From positions 3,472,001-3,536,000 of the forward strand of contig NZ_AP022605.1 of NCBI RefSeq assembly GCF_010728155.1: a DNA stretch of 64,000 bases, in the 5' to 3' direction. Numbering within the stretch: position 1 is the stretch's first letter; each line of letters starts with the position of its first letter. The notes beneath the pieces are model-generated. The model was not told where the DNA came from and searched no databases. It was given only the letters and a program-made list of their open reading frames with translations. A program made the position numbers and the translations under genes. This stretch comes from Mycolicibacterium doricum (GTDB taxonomy: Bacteria; Actinomycetota; Actinomycetes; Mycobacteriales; Mycobacteriaceae). Shown here in pieces: positions 21,566-31,118 of the stretch.

Positions 21566-22525
21566 GTGACGAAACCACCGGTGTGCGTTCTGGGCCTGGG
21601 CCTCATCGGCGGCTCGGTGATGCGCGCGGTCGCGGCCGCCGGACGCGAGGTGTTCGGATACAACCGCTCGGTCGAGGGTGTCCTGGGTGCGCGCTTCGAC
21701 GGATTCGACGCCAGCGACCACCTCGAGGAGGTGCTCGGGCGCGCCGCGGAGACGTCGGCGCTGGTCGTGCTCGCCGTGCCGGCGCCCGCCCTCGGCCTGA
21801 TGCTCCGACACATTCGCCACACCGCGCCGCACTGTCCACTCACCGATGTGACCAGCGTCAAAGGTCCTGTGCTGAAAAAGGTCCGGTCCTTCGGCCTGCA
21901 GGAGCGCTTCGTCGGTGGCCATCCCATGGCCGGCACCGCTCATTCCGGCTGGTCGGCCGGCAATGCCGCGCTGTTCGTCGGCGCGCCGTGGGTGGTCAGC
22001 GTCGACGACCACGTCGATCCCGGGGTGTGGGCTCAGGTGATGACGCTGGCGTTGGACTGCCATGCGGTGGTGGTGCCTGCCCGCTCGGACGAACACGACG
22101 CGGCCGCCGCCAGGATCTCGCACCTGCCGCACCTGCTCGCCGAGGCGCTGGCAGCCACGGCAGGTCAGGTGCCGCTGGCGTTCGCGCTGGCGGCCGGATC
22201 GTTCCGGGACGGCACCCGGGTTGCCGCGACGGCGCCCGACCTGGTGCGGGCGATGTGCGAGGCCAACTCCCCAGAACTCGTCCCGGCCCTGGACCGCAGC
22301 ATCGAACTGCTCACCGCCGCCCGCGATGCGTTGGCGCGGAACGGGTCGGTGGCCGAATTGGTCGATTCCGGCCACGCCGCCCGCATGCGCTACGAGAGTT
22401 TCAGCCGCCCCGAGATCATCACCACAGTGATCGGCGCCGAGAACTGGCGCGACGAACTGGCCGCCGCCGGGCGGGCCGGCGGGGTGATCAGATCCGCGCT
22501 GCCAACCCGGGATAGTCGACGATGA
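21566..22525 (+). CDS. tyrA: Prephenate dehydrogenase
   Basis: 319-residue NAD-dependent enzyme of tyrosine synthesis. Rossmann motif [11 protein letters not shown] at the N-terminus, prephenate-binding DVTSVKGPV and the catalytic-His motif [15 protein letters not shown] start at 21566, 80 bp from the divergent tadA operon. Its end overlaps the convergent glycolipid-binding gene by 38 bp. Matches Rv3754. Confidence 0.93.
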   Translation: MTKPPVCVLGLGLIGGSVMRAVAAAGREVFGYNRSVEGVLGARFDGFDASDHLEEVLGRAAETSALVVLAVPAPALGLMLRHIRHTAPHCPLTDVTSVKGPVLKKVRSFGLQERFVGGHPMAGTAHSGWSAGNAALFVGAPWVVSVDDHVDPGVWAQVMTLALDCHAVVVPARSDEHDAAAARISHLPHLLAEALAATAGQVPLAFALAAGSFRDGTRVAATAPDLVRAMCEANSPELVPALDRSIELLTAARDALARNGSVAELVDSGHAARMRYESFSRPEIITTVIGAENWRDELAAAGRAGGVIRSALPTRDSRR

Positions 22526-23093
22526 ACCCGTCGGCGTCGACGATGATCGTGGTGTCGGCGACCGGTGACTGCAGCTTGATGCCGTCGGAGCCCGGCCCGC
22601 CGCCGCTGTAGCTGATCGACGCCTCCTCCGCGGAGAATTCGGGCAACCGGACGTACACCACCGGGACGACAATCGAATCGCTGCGCTCGTGCAGACCGGC
22701 GCGGCGGATCGGCAGCGTGTTGAAGAACGGGCTGAGCACCACGTCCACGTCCAGCGCGCCGTCGAACGGGGCGCGTTTCATCTGGTTCTGCTGATCGCGG
22801 ACCAGCCACATGTTCTCTTCGTCACGGGCGAACGACACCTGGCGTTCCCGCTCGGCCAGCGTGACCGTCATCGCGAGCCGTTTCGTGGCGCCGAGTTCGT
22901 CGGTGACGAGGTCGTAGGAGGCGGAGAAGGCCGGGTGCGCATCGCAGGCAGCGGCGACGATCCGGCCGTAGGCCTTGATGCGCTTACCCGACAACTGCAC
23001 ACGGACGGATTCCATCCGGGCGACATCGTGCGCCCGCCACGTCAGGACCGCGGGCCAGGTGTTCTTCAGGTCAGAGCGGTCGGCTTCACTCAC
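22488..23093 (-). CDS. Putative glycolipid-binding domain protein (Rv3755c type)
   Basis: 201 residues, PF06475-type fold with W/R/H and [15 protein letters not shown] blocks followed by [14 protein letters not shown] and [12 protein letters not shown]. No signal peptide. The GTG at 23093 follows TAGGAGG, so the longer open frame upstream is not used. Convergent with tyrA. Ligand unknown. Confidence 0.85.
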   Translation of the reverse strand: MSEADRSDLKNTWPAVLTWRAHDVARMESVRVQLSGKRIKAYGRIVAAACDAHPAFSASYDLVTDELGATKRLAMTVTLAERERQVSFARDEENMWLVRDQQNQMKRAPFDGALDVDVVLSPFFNTLPIRRAGLHERSDSIVVPVVYVRLPEFSAEEASISYSGGGPGSDGIKLQSPVADTTIIVDADGFIVDYPGLAARI

Positions 23094-23242
23094 CCTCCTA
23101 CCGTATGCGACGCTGCCGGCGGGTGCGTAGCCCGCTACCAAAGTCGACCACGGTCTGGGTGGCGGCCCACACCGCCGAGAATCAGCGGCAGCGCGATCGG
23201 CATCTGTGTTTCGCAAACACCCGTAGCGGGAAATGATGAGCT

Positions 23243-23629
23243 GTGAGCAACGATCCGTACGGGGCGTCCCCGGGGCGTGAGCAGGAACGCTACGACCCCG
23301 CGAACCCCGGTCCTCCGATCCCGGCCGACTTCGAGGTCGCCGACCGCACACCGCCTGCGGTGAAGAAGGTCGACTTCACCCGCGCCGCCGCCGTCTGGAC
23401 GTCGGTGATCGTCGGTCTGCTCATCCTGATCGTGCTGCTGATCTTCATCGCCCAGAACACCGAGTCCGCCGAATTCGCCTTCCTCGGCTGGCACTGGAAT
23501 CTGCCGCTGGGCGTGGCGATCCTGCTCGCCGCGGTGTGTGGTGGCCTGATCGCCTCCCTCGCAGGCGCGGCGCGGCTGTTCCAGCTACGCCGCGCGGCGA
23601 AGAAGAACTACAAAGCCGCAATGCGCTAG
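23243..23629 (+). CDS. LapA/DUF1049 family membrane protein
   Basis: 128 residues: a hydrophilic, proline-rich N-terminal 45 residues, then two transmembrane helices flanking the LapA-type segment IAQNTESAEFAFLGWHWNLPLG, ending in a basic tail. Overlaps the convergent phosphotransferase gene by 4 bp. Corresponds in position to Rv3760. Role unknown; some LapA proteins affect envelope stability. Confidence 0.85.
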   Translation: MSNDPYGASPGREQERYDPANPGPPIPADFEVADRTPPAVKKVDFTRAAAVWTSVIVGLLILIVLLIFIAQNTESAEFAFLGWHWNLPLGVAILLAAVCGGLIASLAGAARLFQLRRAAKKNYKAAMR

Positions 23630-24642
23630 TCGAGGGCTTCTAGGCCCGCTGCGATCAGCGGGGCGACGGCCTGGCCCACGTTGTCCTCGGTACCGCCCAT
23701 CCGGGCGCGGAACGCGATACCCGCGGCGATGATCGCCAGCTTGAAGTACGCCAGCGCCAGGTAGAAGCCCCAGTGCGCGAGTTCCTGGCCTGACACCGTC
23801 GCATACCGCTGCGCCATCTCGTCACCGGTCGGAAGCAGCTCCGAGGTCCACGCCGCGTCGCTGTGGACGTAGTTGAACATCGGGTTGCGGTACACGCACA
23901 TCAGGGCCGCGTCGCTGAGCGGATCACCGAGCGTTGACATCTCCCAGTCCAGCACCGCCCGCACCTTCGTGGCGTCGGTCGCGTCGAGGATCGTGTTGTC
24001 GATGCGGTAGTCGCCGTGCACAATCGACGCGCGGCTCTCGGCCGGGACCCGTTCGCCGAGTTCGGCGTGCAGCTTGTGCACGTCGGCATCGCGCGGATCG
24101 TCCTCGAGGCGCACATGTCCCCACTGCGACCCCCACCGCCGGACCTGACGTTCGAGGTAGCCGCTGGGTTTGCCGAAATCACCCAGCCCGACCGCGGTCG
24201 GATCCACCGCGTGCAATTCGGCCAACACCCGGATCAACTCGTCGACGCACCCGTGCAGCGTCGCCACGTCACCGAGCGCCTGCAGTTCCTCCGCGGTGCG
24301 CACTACCCGGCCCTCGACGTGTTGCACCATCTGGAACGGGGCGCCGAGCACCGAGTCGTCGTTGCTCATCGTCACCGCGCCGGCCACCGGCACAGCCGTG
24401 TCGGCGAGCGCGGCGACCACGCGGTATTCGCGGGCCATGTCGTGCGCCGACGGGGTGAGCCCGTGCAGCGGCGGGCGGCGCAACACCCACTTCGACGCGT
24501 CATCGAACACCAGGAACGTCAGGTTGGAGCGGCCGCCCGCGAGCAGCTCGGCGCGCAGCTCACCGGTGCGGGGGATGCCTTCGGAACGCAGATGGCGGTC
24601 GAGCGCGCCGAGGTCGAGCCCGTCGAAGGTGGAAGACGTCAT
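23626..24642 (-). CDS. Phosphotransferase family (APH fold) protein, Rv3761c type
   Basis: 338-residue aminoglycoside-phosphotransferase/kinase-fold protein. Catalytic loop IVHGDYRIDNTI and metal-binding DWEMSTLGDPLSD. In M. tuberculosis this gene is labelled fadE36, but the fold seen here is a kinase, related to domains fused to acyl-CoA dehydrogenases (ACAD10-like). The substrate may be a hydroxyacyl compound. ATG start at 24642. Confidence 0.88.
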   Translation of the reverse strand: MTSSTFDGLDLGALDRHLRSEGIPRTGELRAELLAGGRSNLTFLVFDDASKWVLRRPPLHGLTPSAHDMAREYRVVAALADTAVPVAGAVTMSNDDSVLGAPFQMVQHVEGRVVRTAEELQALGDVATLHGCVDELIRVLAELHAVDPTAVGLGDFGKPSGYLERQVRRWGSQWGHVRLEDDPRDADVHKLHAELGERVPAESRASIVHGDYRIDNTILDATDATKVRAVLDWEMSTLGDPLSDAALMCVYRNPMFNYVHSDAAWTSELLPTGDEMAQRYATVSGQELAHWGFYLALAYFKLAIIAAGIAFRARMGGTEDNVGQAVAPLIAAGLEALD

Positions 24643-24652
24643 GGCAAAATGT

Positions 24653-25264
24653 CTACCACCGCCTATTTCGGGGCAGCAGATCCCATACGTGCTCGGTCCC
24701 GTTGACCGATGCCACCGCGAGTCGGCGCGCTCGCGACGACCACAGCAGCCGCGTCACCGAGGCGTAGTCGACGTGGAAGGACAACAGCCGCTCGGTGCGC
24801 AGCACGCCGTGCAGTAGCGCGTTGATCACCCCACCGTGGCTGAACACCGCGACGGTGTCCTGGCGCTCAGCGCTCCCCACGAGGTCGTCGACGGCGGCGA
24901 AGATCCGGGCCAGGAACGCGTCCTCGTCGACGCCGCCGGGGAGCTTGCCGTTCATCAGCCGCTCTAGTTCCTGCGGGTGCTCCTTCGCGATCTGCTCGAT
25001 GGGAATGTAGAGCGGCAGGTCGCGGTCGTACTCGGCGAGACGCTCGTCGACCTCGACGGGCAGCCCGAGTGCGTCGGCCACCGGCTGTGCGGTCTGCACG
25101 GCGCGCCGCTGTGGACTACTCATCAGTCGCGCGACCCGGAACCGCGCGAGCGCGTCGGGGAGCCGTTTGGCCTGCTCGATGCCCTCTTCGGAGAGGTCCG
25201 GGTCCGAACCCTGACCGGGTTCGCTACGCAGCGGCAGCGCATGTCTGACCAAAAGCAGTTGCAC
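24653..25264 (-). CDS. Histidine phosphatase (phosphoglycerate-mutase-like)
   Basis: About 203 residues. Phosphohistidine motif LLVRHALPLRS, SSPQRRAVQTAQ with the second Arg, and the C-terminal SHGGVINALLH. The start is either the GTG at 25264 or an ATG at 25285; the latter would share a CCATGG palindrome with the divergent dehydrogenase start. Eleven bp from the kinase-fold gene downstream on the same strand. Substrate unknown. Confidence 0.88.
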   Translation of the reverse strand: MQLLLVRHALPLRSEPGQGSDPDLSEEGIEQAKRLPDALARFRVARLMSSPQRRAVQTAQPVADALGLPVEVDERLAEYDRDLPLYIPIEQIAKEHPQELERLMNGKLPGGVDEDAFLARIFAAVDDLVGSAERQDTVAVFSHGGVINALLHGVLRTERLLSFHVDYASVTRLLWSSRARRLAVASVNGTEHVWDLLPRNRRW

Positions 25265-25283
25265 CGTGACACCATATGGGCCC

Positions 25284-26045
25284 ATGGGTTACGCCGACGA
25301 CCTGTTCGACCTGGCCGGCCGGGTGGTGCTGGTGACCGGGGGCAGCCGCGGCCTCGGTCGCCAGATCGCGTTCGGTGCGGCGCGGTGCGGGGCCGACGTC
25401 GTGATCGCGAGCCGGTCGCTCGAGAGGTGCGAGGCCACCGCCGCGGAGATCACCGCGGCGACGGGCCGCGCCGTGCTGCCCTATCAGGTACACGTCGGGC
25501 GCTGGGATCAGCTCGACGGCCTCGTGGACGCGGTGTACGAACGGTTCGGAAAGCTCGACGTGCTGGTCAACAACGCCGGCATGTCACCGCTGTACGACTC
25601 GTTGAGCAGCGTCACCGAGAAGCTGTTCGACGCGGTGATGAACCTCAACCTCAAGGGGCCGTTCCGGTTGTCGGTCCTGGTCGGTGAGCGGATGGTGGCC
25701 GACGGGGGTGGACGCATCGTCAACATCAGCTCGAGCGGCTCCATTCGGCCTGACCCGACGATGCTGCCGTATGCCGCCGCGAAGGCTGGCCTCAACGCGC
25801 TGACCGAGGGCCTAGCCAGGGCATTCGGCCCGACAGTGCGGGTGAACACGTTGATGGCCGGGCCGTTCCTCACCGACATCAGCAAGGCGTGGAACTTGGA
25901 GGGCGTCGAGAAGCCCTTCGGGCACCTCGCGCTCGAGCGTGCCGGCGAGCCCGCCGAAGTCGTCGGCGCAGCACTGTTCCTCATGTCCGACGCGTCGAGC
26001 TTCACGACGGGGTCGATCCTGCGCGCCGACGGCGGCCTGCCGTAG
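25284..26045 (+). CDS. Short-chain dehydrogenase/reductase
   Basis: 253-residue Rossmann oxidoreductase: cofactor motif TGGSRGLG, NNAG, and catalytic Ser in NISSSGS with Tyr/Lys in YAAAKAG. The ATG at 25284 is preferred; a GTG six codons upstream is also in frame. Divergent from the phosphatase gene with only about 20 bp between, so at least one of the two probably has a very short or absent leader. Four bp from the convergent sulfatase end. Confidence 0.9.
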   Translation: MGYADDLFDLAGRVVLVTGGSRGLGRQIAFGAARCGADVVIASRSLERCEATAAEITAATGRAVLPYQVHVGRWDQLDGLVDAVYERFGKLDVLVNNAGMSPLYDSLSSVTEKLFDAVMNLNLKGPFRLSVLVGERMVADGGGRIVNISSSGSIRPDPTMLPYAAAKAGLNALTEGLARAFGPTVRVNTLMAGPFLTDISKAWNLEGVEKPFGHLALERAGEPAEVVGAALFLMSDASSFTTGSILRADGGLP

Positions 26046-26049
26046 CCGC

Positions 26050-27930
26050 CTACGGCGTGACGATCTGGAAGCTCGGGTCCGGCCGGTCGAGAACCGCCAC
26101 GATGTTCGCCAGCGCCGCCTCGTCGCCGGTGATCTCGACGCCGGGCGAGGCAGTGTCACCGGCGGCGTAGGAGAGCAGCCGCAGCTTGTTCGCCAGCCGG
26201 ATGGTGGCCTGTGCGCTCGCCCCGTCGGCGGGCACTCTGCGGTGGACCAGGACTCCGTTGCGCAGCGTCAGCCGGTAGTTGTCGCCGGTGTCGGAGAACG
26301 TCACGTCCACCGCCACGTCGAGGTCCCACGCCGCCGGGCCGTCGATGTTGATCGCGAGCGCGTCGAACATCTGCGCCGGCGTCAACTGCGCCAGCACCGT
26401 CGGCGACGTCGACTGGGTGGGGGTGCCGAAGTTGCCATCACGCAGTTCGGTCGCCCCGGACAGGAAGAAATTGCGCCAGACGGCGTTCTCCGCCCCGTAG
26501 GCCAGCTGTTCCAGTGTGTCGGCGTACAGGGCGCGCGCACCGGTGTGCTGTTCGTCGGTGAACACGGCGTGATCGAGCAACGTTGCTGCCCAACGGAAAT
26601 CACCACCGTTGAAGGCGGCGCGAGCCAACTCGACCACCCGGTCCAGCCCGCCCATCGCCTCGACATAGCGCGGTCCGGCCGTTGCGGGGGGGTGCTGCCA
26701 CAGCCGGCCGGGGTTGCCGTCGAACCAGCCCATGTAGCGCTGGTAGACCGCCTTGACGTTGTGGCTGACCGAACCGTAGTAACCGTGGGCGTGCCAGGCC
26801 TTCTCGAGTGCCGGCGGCAGCGCGAAGGTCTCCGCGATCTCGATGCCCGTGTGCCCCTGGTTGAGCTGACGCAGCGTCTGGTCATGCAGGTAGGCGTACA
26901 GGTCCCGTTGCACAGACAGGAACTCCACGATGCGTTCGCGACCCCAGGTCGGCCAGTGGTGGGACGCGAACACGACGTCGGCGCGGTCGGCGAACGCGTC
27001 GATGGCCTCGGTGAGGTAACCGGCCCAGCCGTGCGGGTCGCGCACCAGCGCACCACGCAACGTCAGCAGGTTGTGCAGGTTGTGGGTGGCGTTCTCCGCC
27101 ATACACAGTGCACGGAACTGCGGAAAGTAAAAGTGCATCTCGGCGGGAGCCTCGGTCCCGGGAGCCATCTGGAACTCGATCTCGACGCCGTCGACGGTGT
27201 GGGTCTCCCCTGTCGCGCGGATGTCGACGGTCGGTACGACCAGCGCGACCTCACCGGTCGACGGCGCCTGCCCCAGGCCGCAGCCGACCTGGCCGCGCAC
27301 ACCGCGCGCCAGCACGGTGCCGTACATGTAAGCGGCGCGGCGGGCCATCGCGGTGCCGGCGTAGACGTTCTCCTGCACGGCGTGTTCGGTGAAGTGCTCG
27401 GGGGCGATGATCGCGACCGTGCCCGCGTCGACCTCGGCCTGGGTCGTCACACCCAGCACACCGCCGAAGTGGTCGACGTGGCTGTGGGTGTAGATGACGG
27501 CGACGACGGCGCGCTTGCCGCGGTGCGCTCGGTACAGCGTGAGTGCCGCCGCGGCGGTCTCCGTGCACACCAGCGGGTCGATCACGATGACGCCGGTGTC
27601 CCCCTCGACGAACGTGATGTTCGACAGGTCCAATCCGCGCACCTGGTAGATGCCCTCGACTACTTCGTACAAACCCTGTTTGGCAGCGAGCTGGGACTGC
27701 CGCCACAGGCTCGGGTGCACCGACGTCGGCGCCTCCTGGCCGTCGAGGAAGGTGTAGGCGTCGTTGTCCCACACCACCCGCCCGTCGGCGGCGGTGAGGA
27801 CGCACGGAACGAGCGCGGCGATGAAGCCGCGGTCGGCGTCGTCGAAATCCCTTCGGTCGGTGAACGGCAGGGTGCTCAGGTGATTCCGGTGAGCTTCGTC
27901 GATGGCCGCACTCGGTGGCTTCGAGTCCAT
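26050..27930 (-). CDS. Alkyl sulfatase (type III, metallo-beta-lactamase fold)
   Basis: 626 residues. Zn-binding THSHVDHFGG in the N-terminal metallo-beta-lactamase domain, a helical dimerisation domain, and a C-terminal SCP2-like domain (about MFDALAINIDGPAAW onward). Equivalent to Rv3762c and to SdsA1-type enzymes that cleave primary alkyl sulfates such as SDS. No signal peptide seen. It ends 4 bp from the convergent dehydrogenase and starts 45 bp after zwf. Confidence 0.92.
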   Translation of the reverse strand: MDSKPPSAAIDEAHRNHLSTLPFTDRRDFDDADRGFIAALVPCVLTAADGRVVWDNDAYTFLDGQEAPTSVHPSLWRQSQLAAKQGLYEVVEGIYQVRGLDLSNITFVEGDTGVIVIDPLVCTETAAAALTLYRAHRGKRAVVAVIYTHSHVDHFGGVLGVTTQAEVDAGTVAIIAPEHFTEHAVQENVYAGTAMARRAAYMYGTVLARGVRGQVGCGLGQAPSTGEVALVVPTVDIRATGETHTVDGVEIEFQMAPGTEAPAEMHFYFPQFRALCMAENATHNLHNLLTLRGALVRDPHGWAGYLTEAIDAFADRADVVFASHHWPTWGRERIVEFLSVQRDLYAYLHDQTLRQLNQGHTGIEIAETFALPPALEKAWHAHGYYGSVSHNVKAVYQRYMGWFDGNPGRLWQHPPATAGPRYVEAMGGLDRVVELARAAFNGGDFRWAATLLDHAVFTDEQHTGARALYADTLEQLAYGAENAVWRNFFLSGATELRDGNFGTPTQSTSPTVLAQLTPAQMFDALAINIDGPAAWDLDVAVDVTFSDTGDNYRLTLRNGVLVHRRVPADGASAQATIRLANKLRLLSYAAGDTASPGVEITGDEAALANIVAVLDRPDPSFQIVTP

Positions 27931-27975
27931 GTCGACAACCCTGCCATCAGACCGGCGCCGGTGTGAGGGAAGCGC

Positions 27976-29478
27976 CTACTCCGGCTTCGTCTCCCGCCAT
28001 TCGCGTTCGAACGGCAACCGCCACGCATTCGGCGCGATCAGCTGGTGGACGGCGTTGGGCCCCCAGGTGCCGGGCTGGTACATCTTCACCGGCGGTGGGT
28101 CCTCGAGCAGCGGAGTCGAACGGTCCCACAGTGATTCGATGCCCTCGGCCGTGGTGAACAGGGTATGGTCTCCGCGCATCGCGTCGAGGATCAGCCGTTC
28201 GTAGGCCTCGAGCACGTCGCCGACGCGGCCGGTCTCCTGCGTCGAGAACTGCATGGACAGCTTGTCGAGCTTCATCCCGGGCCCCGGCCGCTTGCCGTAG
28301 AACGACAGCGACACCTTCGAGTTGTCGGCCAGGTCGAACGTCAGATGGTCGGGCCCCTGGGACCCGACGCCCGACCCGGGCGGGAACATCGAGCGCGGCG
28401 CCTCCTTGAACGCGATCGAGATGATCCGCTGCCCCTCGGCCATCTTCTTGCCGGTGCGCAGATAAATCGGCACGCCGGCCCAGCGCCAGTTGTCGACGCC
28501 GACCTGCAGCGCGATGAACGTCTCGGTCTCCGAATCCGGTGTCACGCCGTCTTCCTCGCGGTAGCCGACGTACTGACCGCGGATCACCTTGTTCGGGTCG
28601 ACGGGCAGCATCGACCGGAAGACCTTGTTCTTCTCCTCGCTGATCGCCCTGGGCTCCAATGCGGTCGGCGGCTCCATGACGACGAACGCCATCACCTGGA
28701 ACAGGTGGGTGACCACCATGTCCTTGTAGGCACCGGTGCTCTCGTAGAAGTTGGCCCGCTGGTCGAGGCCGAGCTTCTCGGGGATGTCGATCTGGATGTG
28801 GTCGATGAAGTTTCGGTTCCAGATCGGCTCGAACAGGCCGTTGGCGAACCGGAACGCCAGGATGTTCTGCGCCGCCTCCTTGCCGAGGAAGTGGTCGATA
28901 CGAAAGATCTGCGACTCCTCGAAGGTGTCGTGGAGGAAGGCGTTGAGCTCGACCGCGCTGGCCAGGTCGGTGCCGAACGGTTTCTCCATCACCACCCGGG
29001 AACGTTCGACCAGACCGGAGTCCTTGAGCATGGTGATGACGGCCTTGGCCGCCTTGGGCGGCACCGACAGGTAGTGCAGCCGCCGCGTGTCGGGGCCGAG
29101 TTCGCCTTCGGCCGCCTTCACCGCCGCGGCGAGCGCCTCAGGCCCCGCACTCTGCGGCACGTAGGTGACCCGGCAGGCGAAGCCCTCCCACTCCTCGTCG
29201 GTCAGCGTGTGGCTGCCGAACGCGTCGACGGCCTCGCGTGCCAGCGCCCGGAACTCGTCACCGCTGAGATCCTCCAGTGACGTGCCGACCACCCGGATCT
29301 TGGGCGCCAGCGCGGACTGCACGAGGTACGCCATCCCCGGCAGCAGTTTGCGTTTCGCCAGATCACCGGTCGCCCCGAACAACACGATGACGTGGGGGTC
29401 GAGCCTTTCCTCGGCGACGCGGTGCGGGCGCGAACCGGGCGCCGGGTAGGCGATGGACTGCGGAGGGTTGACGGCCAC
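27976..29478 (-). CDS. zwf: Glucose-6-phosphate 1-dehydrogenase
   Basis: 500 residues; first step of the pentose phosphate pathway, making NADPH. NADP-binding FGATGDLAKRKLLPG, the active-site RIDHFLGKEA and the G6P-site EKPFGTDL are present. The GTG at 29478 (VAVNPPQSI) gives the family length; the frame is open for another 580 bp, but there it overlaps the phosphodiesterase gene in another frame and is not credible. The 233 bp upstream shows no confident gene. Confidence 0.95.
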   Translation of the reverse strand: MAVNPPQSIAYPAPGSRPHRVAEERLDPHVIVLFGATGDLAKRKLLPGMAYLVQSALAPKIRVVGTSLEDLSGDEFRALAREAVDAFGSHTLTDEEWEGFACRVTYVPQSAGPEALAAAVKAAEGELGPDTRRLHYLSVPPKAAKAVITMLKDSGLVERSRVVMEKPFGTDLASAVELNAFLHDTFEESQIFRIDHFLGKEAAQNILAFRFANGLFEPIWNRNFIDHIQIDIPEKLGLDQRANFYESTGAYKDMVVTHLFQVMAFVVMEPPTALEPRAISEEKNKVFRSMLPVDPNKVIRGQYVGYREEDGVTPDSETETFIALQVGVDNWRWAGVPIYLRTGKKMAEGQRIISIAFKEAPRSMFPPGSGVGSQGPDHLTFDLADNSKVSLSFYGKRPGPGMKLDKLSMQFSTQETGRVGDVLEAYERLILDAMRGDHTLFTTAEGIESLWDRSTPLLEDPPPVKMYQPGTWGPNAVHQLIAPNAWRLPFEREWRETKPE

Positions 29479-29711
29479 GGTGGCGATGATGTCACCTTGC
29501 CCGCCGGCGTGCAGCGGGTTGTCAGCCCGGTGCCGTCGGCCAGCCAGCGTTCGGCGCGCCCGCGCGACGTCCAGGACAACCACGCGTCCTGGATCAACCC
29601 GTTCCGGCCGATGCTGCTGCCGCCCACGGACCGTCGGCTTGGGATTTCCACGCGGATCACGATGGCGTCGCGGCCGCGATCTCGTGGACGTCGACGACCC
29701 TTGCCGGGCGG

Positions 29712-30224
29712 TCAGCTGCGTGGGTTCTCGGGGACGATGCTGTGCAAGATCACTTCGCCCAGCGCCCTGTCGGCCACCGTCGCCGTCATGTACGTGCGGT
29801 ACGGCTGACGGCGCCGGTCCGTCGGCGAACCCGGGTTGAGCAGCCGCAGCCCCGTGGTAGCCGTGGTGTCCCACGGGATGTGGCTGTGCCCGAACACGAG
29901 CACGTCGGTGTCCGGGTAGAGCTCGGCCATCCGCGCGTCGCGTCCACCCGAGACGCCGGTTTCGTGCACGACGGTGAACCGCACCCCGTCCAGCGTGACG
30001 CCCGCGCGTTCGGGTAGGCGGCGCCGCAACTCGTCGCCGTCGTTGTTGCCCCAACACGCCACCAGCCGCTTCGAGCGCTCCTCGAGCACGTCGAGCAGAC
30101 CCGGCTCGACCCAGTCACCGGCGTGGATGACGACGTCGGCCTGCGCCACCTCGTCCCACACCACCGGGGGCAGGTCGCGAGCCCGTTTGGGCACATGTGT
30201 GTCGGCGATGAGCAGCAGCCGCAT
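29712..30224 (-). CDS. YfcE/MJ0936-family metallophosphoesterase
   Basis: 170-residue calcineurin-like phosphodiesterase. Metal ligands in IADTHVP, HAGDW, WGNNDG, VVHETG and GHSHIPW, which is the full family set. Probably hydrolyses phosphodiesters or nucleotides in the cytoplasm. Lies upstream of zwf on the same strand with a 233-bp gap; a 30-codon frame ends 3 bp before its start. Confidence 0.9.
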   Translation of the reverse strand: MRLLLIADTHVPKRARDLPPVVWDEVAQADVVIHAGDWVEPGLLDVLEERSKRLVACWGNNDGDELRRRLPERAGVTLDGVRFTVVHETGVSGGRDARMAELYPDTDVLVFGHSHIPWDTTATTGLRLLNPGSPTDRRRQPYRTYMTATVADRALGEVILHSIVPENPRS

Positions 30225-30227
30225 GGA

Positions 30228-30320
30228 TCACTCGTCGACCGGAGCGGCGTCGTCACATCGCCACCGTTTGTCGTCGTCGACGAGGTCTAGCCAGCGCTGG
30301 ATCACCGGAGGTGTCGTCAT
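30228..30320 (-). CDS. Possible 30-residue leader or truncated protein
   Basis: ATG-started frame MTTPPVIQRWLDLVDDD, acidic at its end, stopping 3 bp before the phosphodiesterase start, a spacing compatible with translational coupling. No ribosome site and no recognised family; it could be a chance frame or a fragment. Confidence 0.25.
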   Translation of the reverse strand: MTTPPVIQRWLDLVDDDKRWRCDDAAPVDE

Positions 30321-30407
30321 GTCGTGCGAGATTACGCGGAGTTTGGCGGGCCCCCGCGAGGGTAACCACGCCTCTCGTCGGGTCACTACGTTCAGCAGGA
30401 GTTCCCC

Positions 30408-31118
30408 ATGAGAGTTCGTCGATTCGGTCGCGTCCTCGGCGCAGTGGCCGTGACCACCTGGGCCGCGATGGCGGGAGTGGCCGCCCCGTCGGCGTCCGCT
30501 CAGGCGTGCCCCGACGTGGAGATCGTCTTCGCCCGCGGCAGCGGTGAGGGGCCGGGTGTCGGCGGCGTCGGACAGTCGTTCGTCGACGCCGTGCGCGCGC
30601 AGGCCGGCCCTCGAACCGTGAACGTGTACTCGGTGAACTACGCGGCGTCCAACAACTTCGACGCCCGCGACGATCTGGCCAGGACCGTCGTCGAAGGGAT
30701 CCGCGACGCCGGGAGCCGTGTCCAGACCACCGCCACGACGTGCCCGAACACCGACATCGTGCTGGGCGGGTTCTCCCAGGGGGCCGTGGTCGCCGGGTTC
30801 GTGACGTCCTCGACGGTGCCCGATGCCGTTCCGCCCGCTTACCGCAATGCCGTTCCGCAGCCGCTCGCGGCGGAGGTCGCCGAACACGTCTCGGCCGTCA
30901 CCCTGTTCGGGCTGCCGTCTCCGCAGTGGCTCGGCACGTTCGGCGCCCCGCCGGTCGTCATCGGACCGCTGTACGCGCCGAAGACGCTGCAGCTGTGCGC
31001 CGAGGGCGACACGATCTGCAACGGCGCCCCGGGCGGGCAGCCGAGCATCGCGCACGCGCTCTACGGGGTCAACGGGATGACGCAGCAGGCCGCGACCTAC
31101 GTGGTGGAGCGGTTGTAA
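30408..31118 (+). CDS. Cutinase-like secreted esterase
   Basis: 236 residues: signal peptide ending PSASAQA, then a cutinase domain with EIVFARGSGE, nucleophile elbow LGGFSQGAVV, and Asp/His in CAEGDTICNG and SIAHALYG, with two cysteine pairs. CULP-type lipase/esterase of the mycobacterial envelope. AGCAGGAG precedes the ATG. Its last 22 bp overlap the convergent GGDEF gene. Confidence 0.92.
   Translation: MRVRRFGRVLGAVAVTTWAAMAGVAAPSASAQACPDVEIVFARGSGEGPGVGGVGQSFVDAVRAQAGPRTVNVYSVNYAASNNFDARDDLARTVVEGIRDAGSRVQTTATTCPNTDIVLGGFSQGAVVAGFVTSSTVPDAVPPAYRNAVPQPLAAEVAEHVSAVTLFGLPSPQWLGTFGAPPVVIGPLYAPKTLQLCAEGDTICNGAPGGQPSIAHALYGVNGMTQQAATYVVERL

Noticed and set aside
29479..29711. Short minus-strand frames between zwf and the phosphodiesterase
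   Set aside because: A frame with RVEIPSRRSVGGSSIGRNG is open but has no stop before it enters zwf out of frame and no family match.
27976..30057. A 693-codon open frame containing zwf and continuing far upstream
   Set aside because: The upstream half overlaps the phosphodiesterase in another frame and has no family signature; the GTG at 29478 gives the normal enzyme length.
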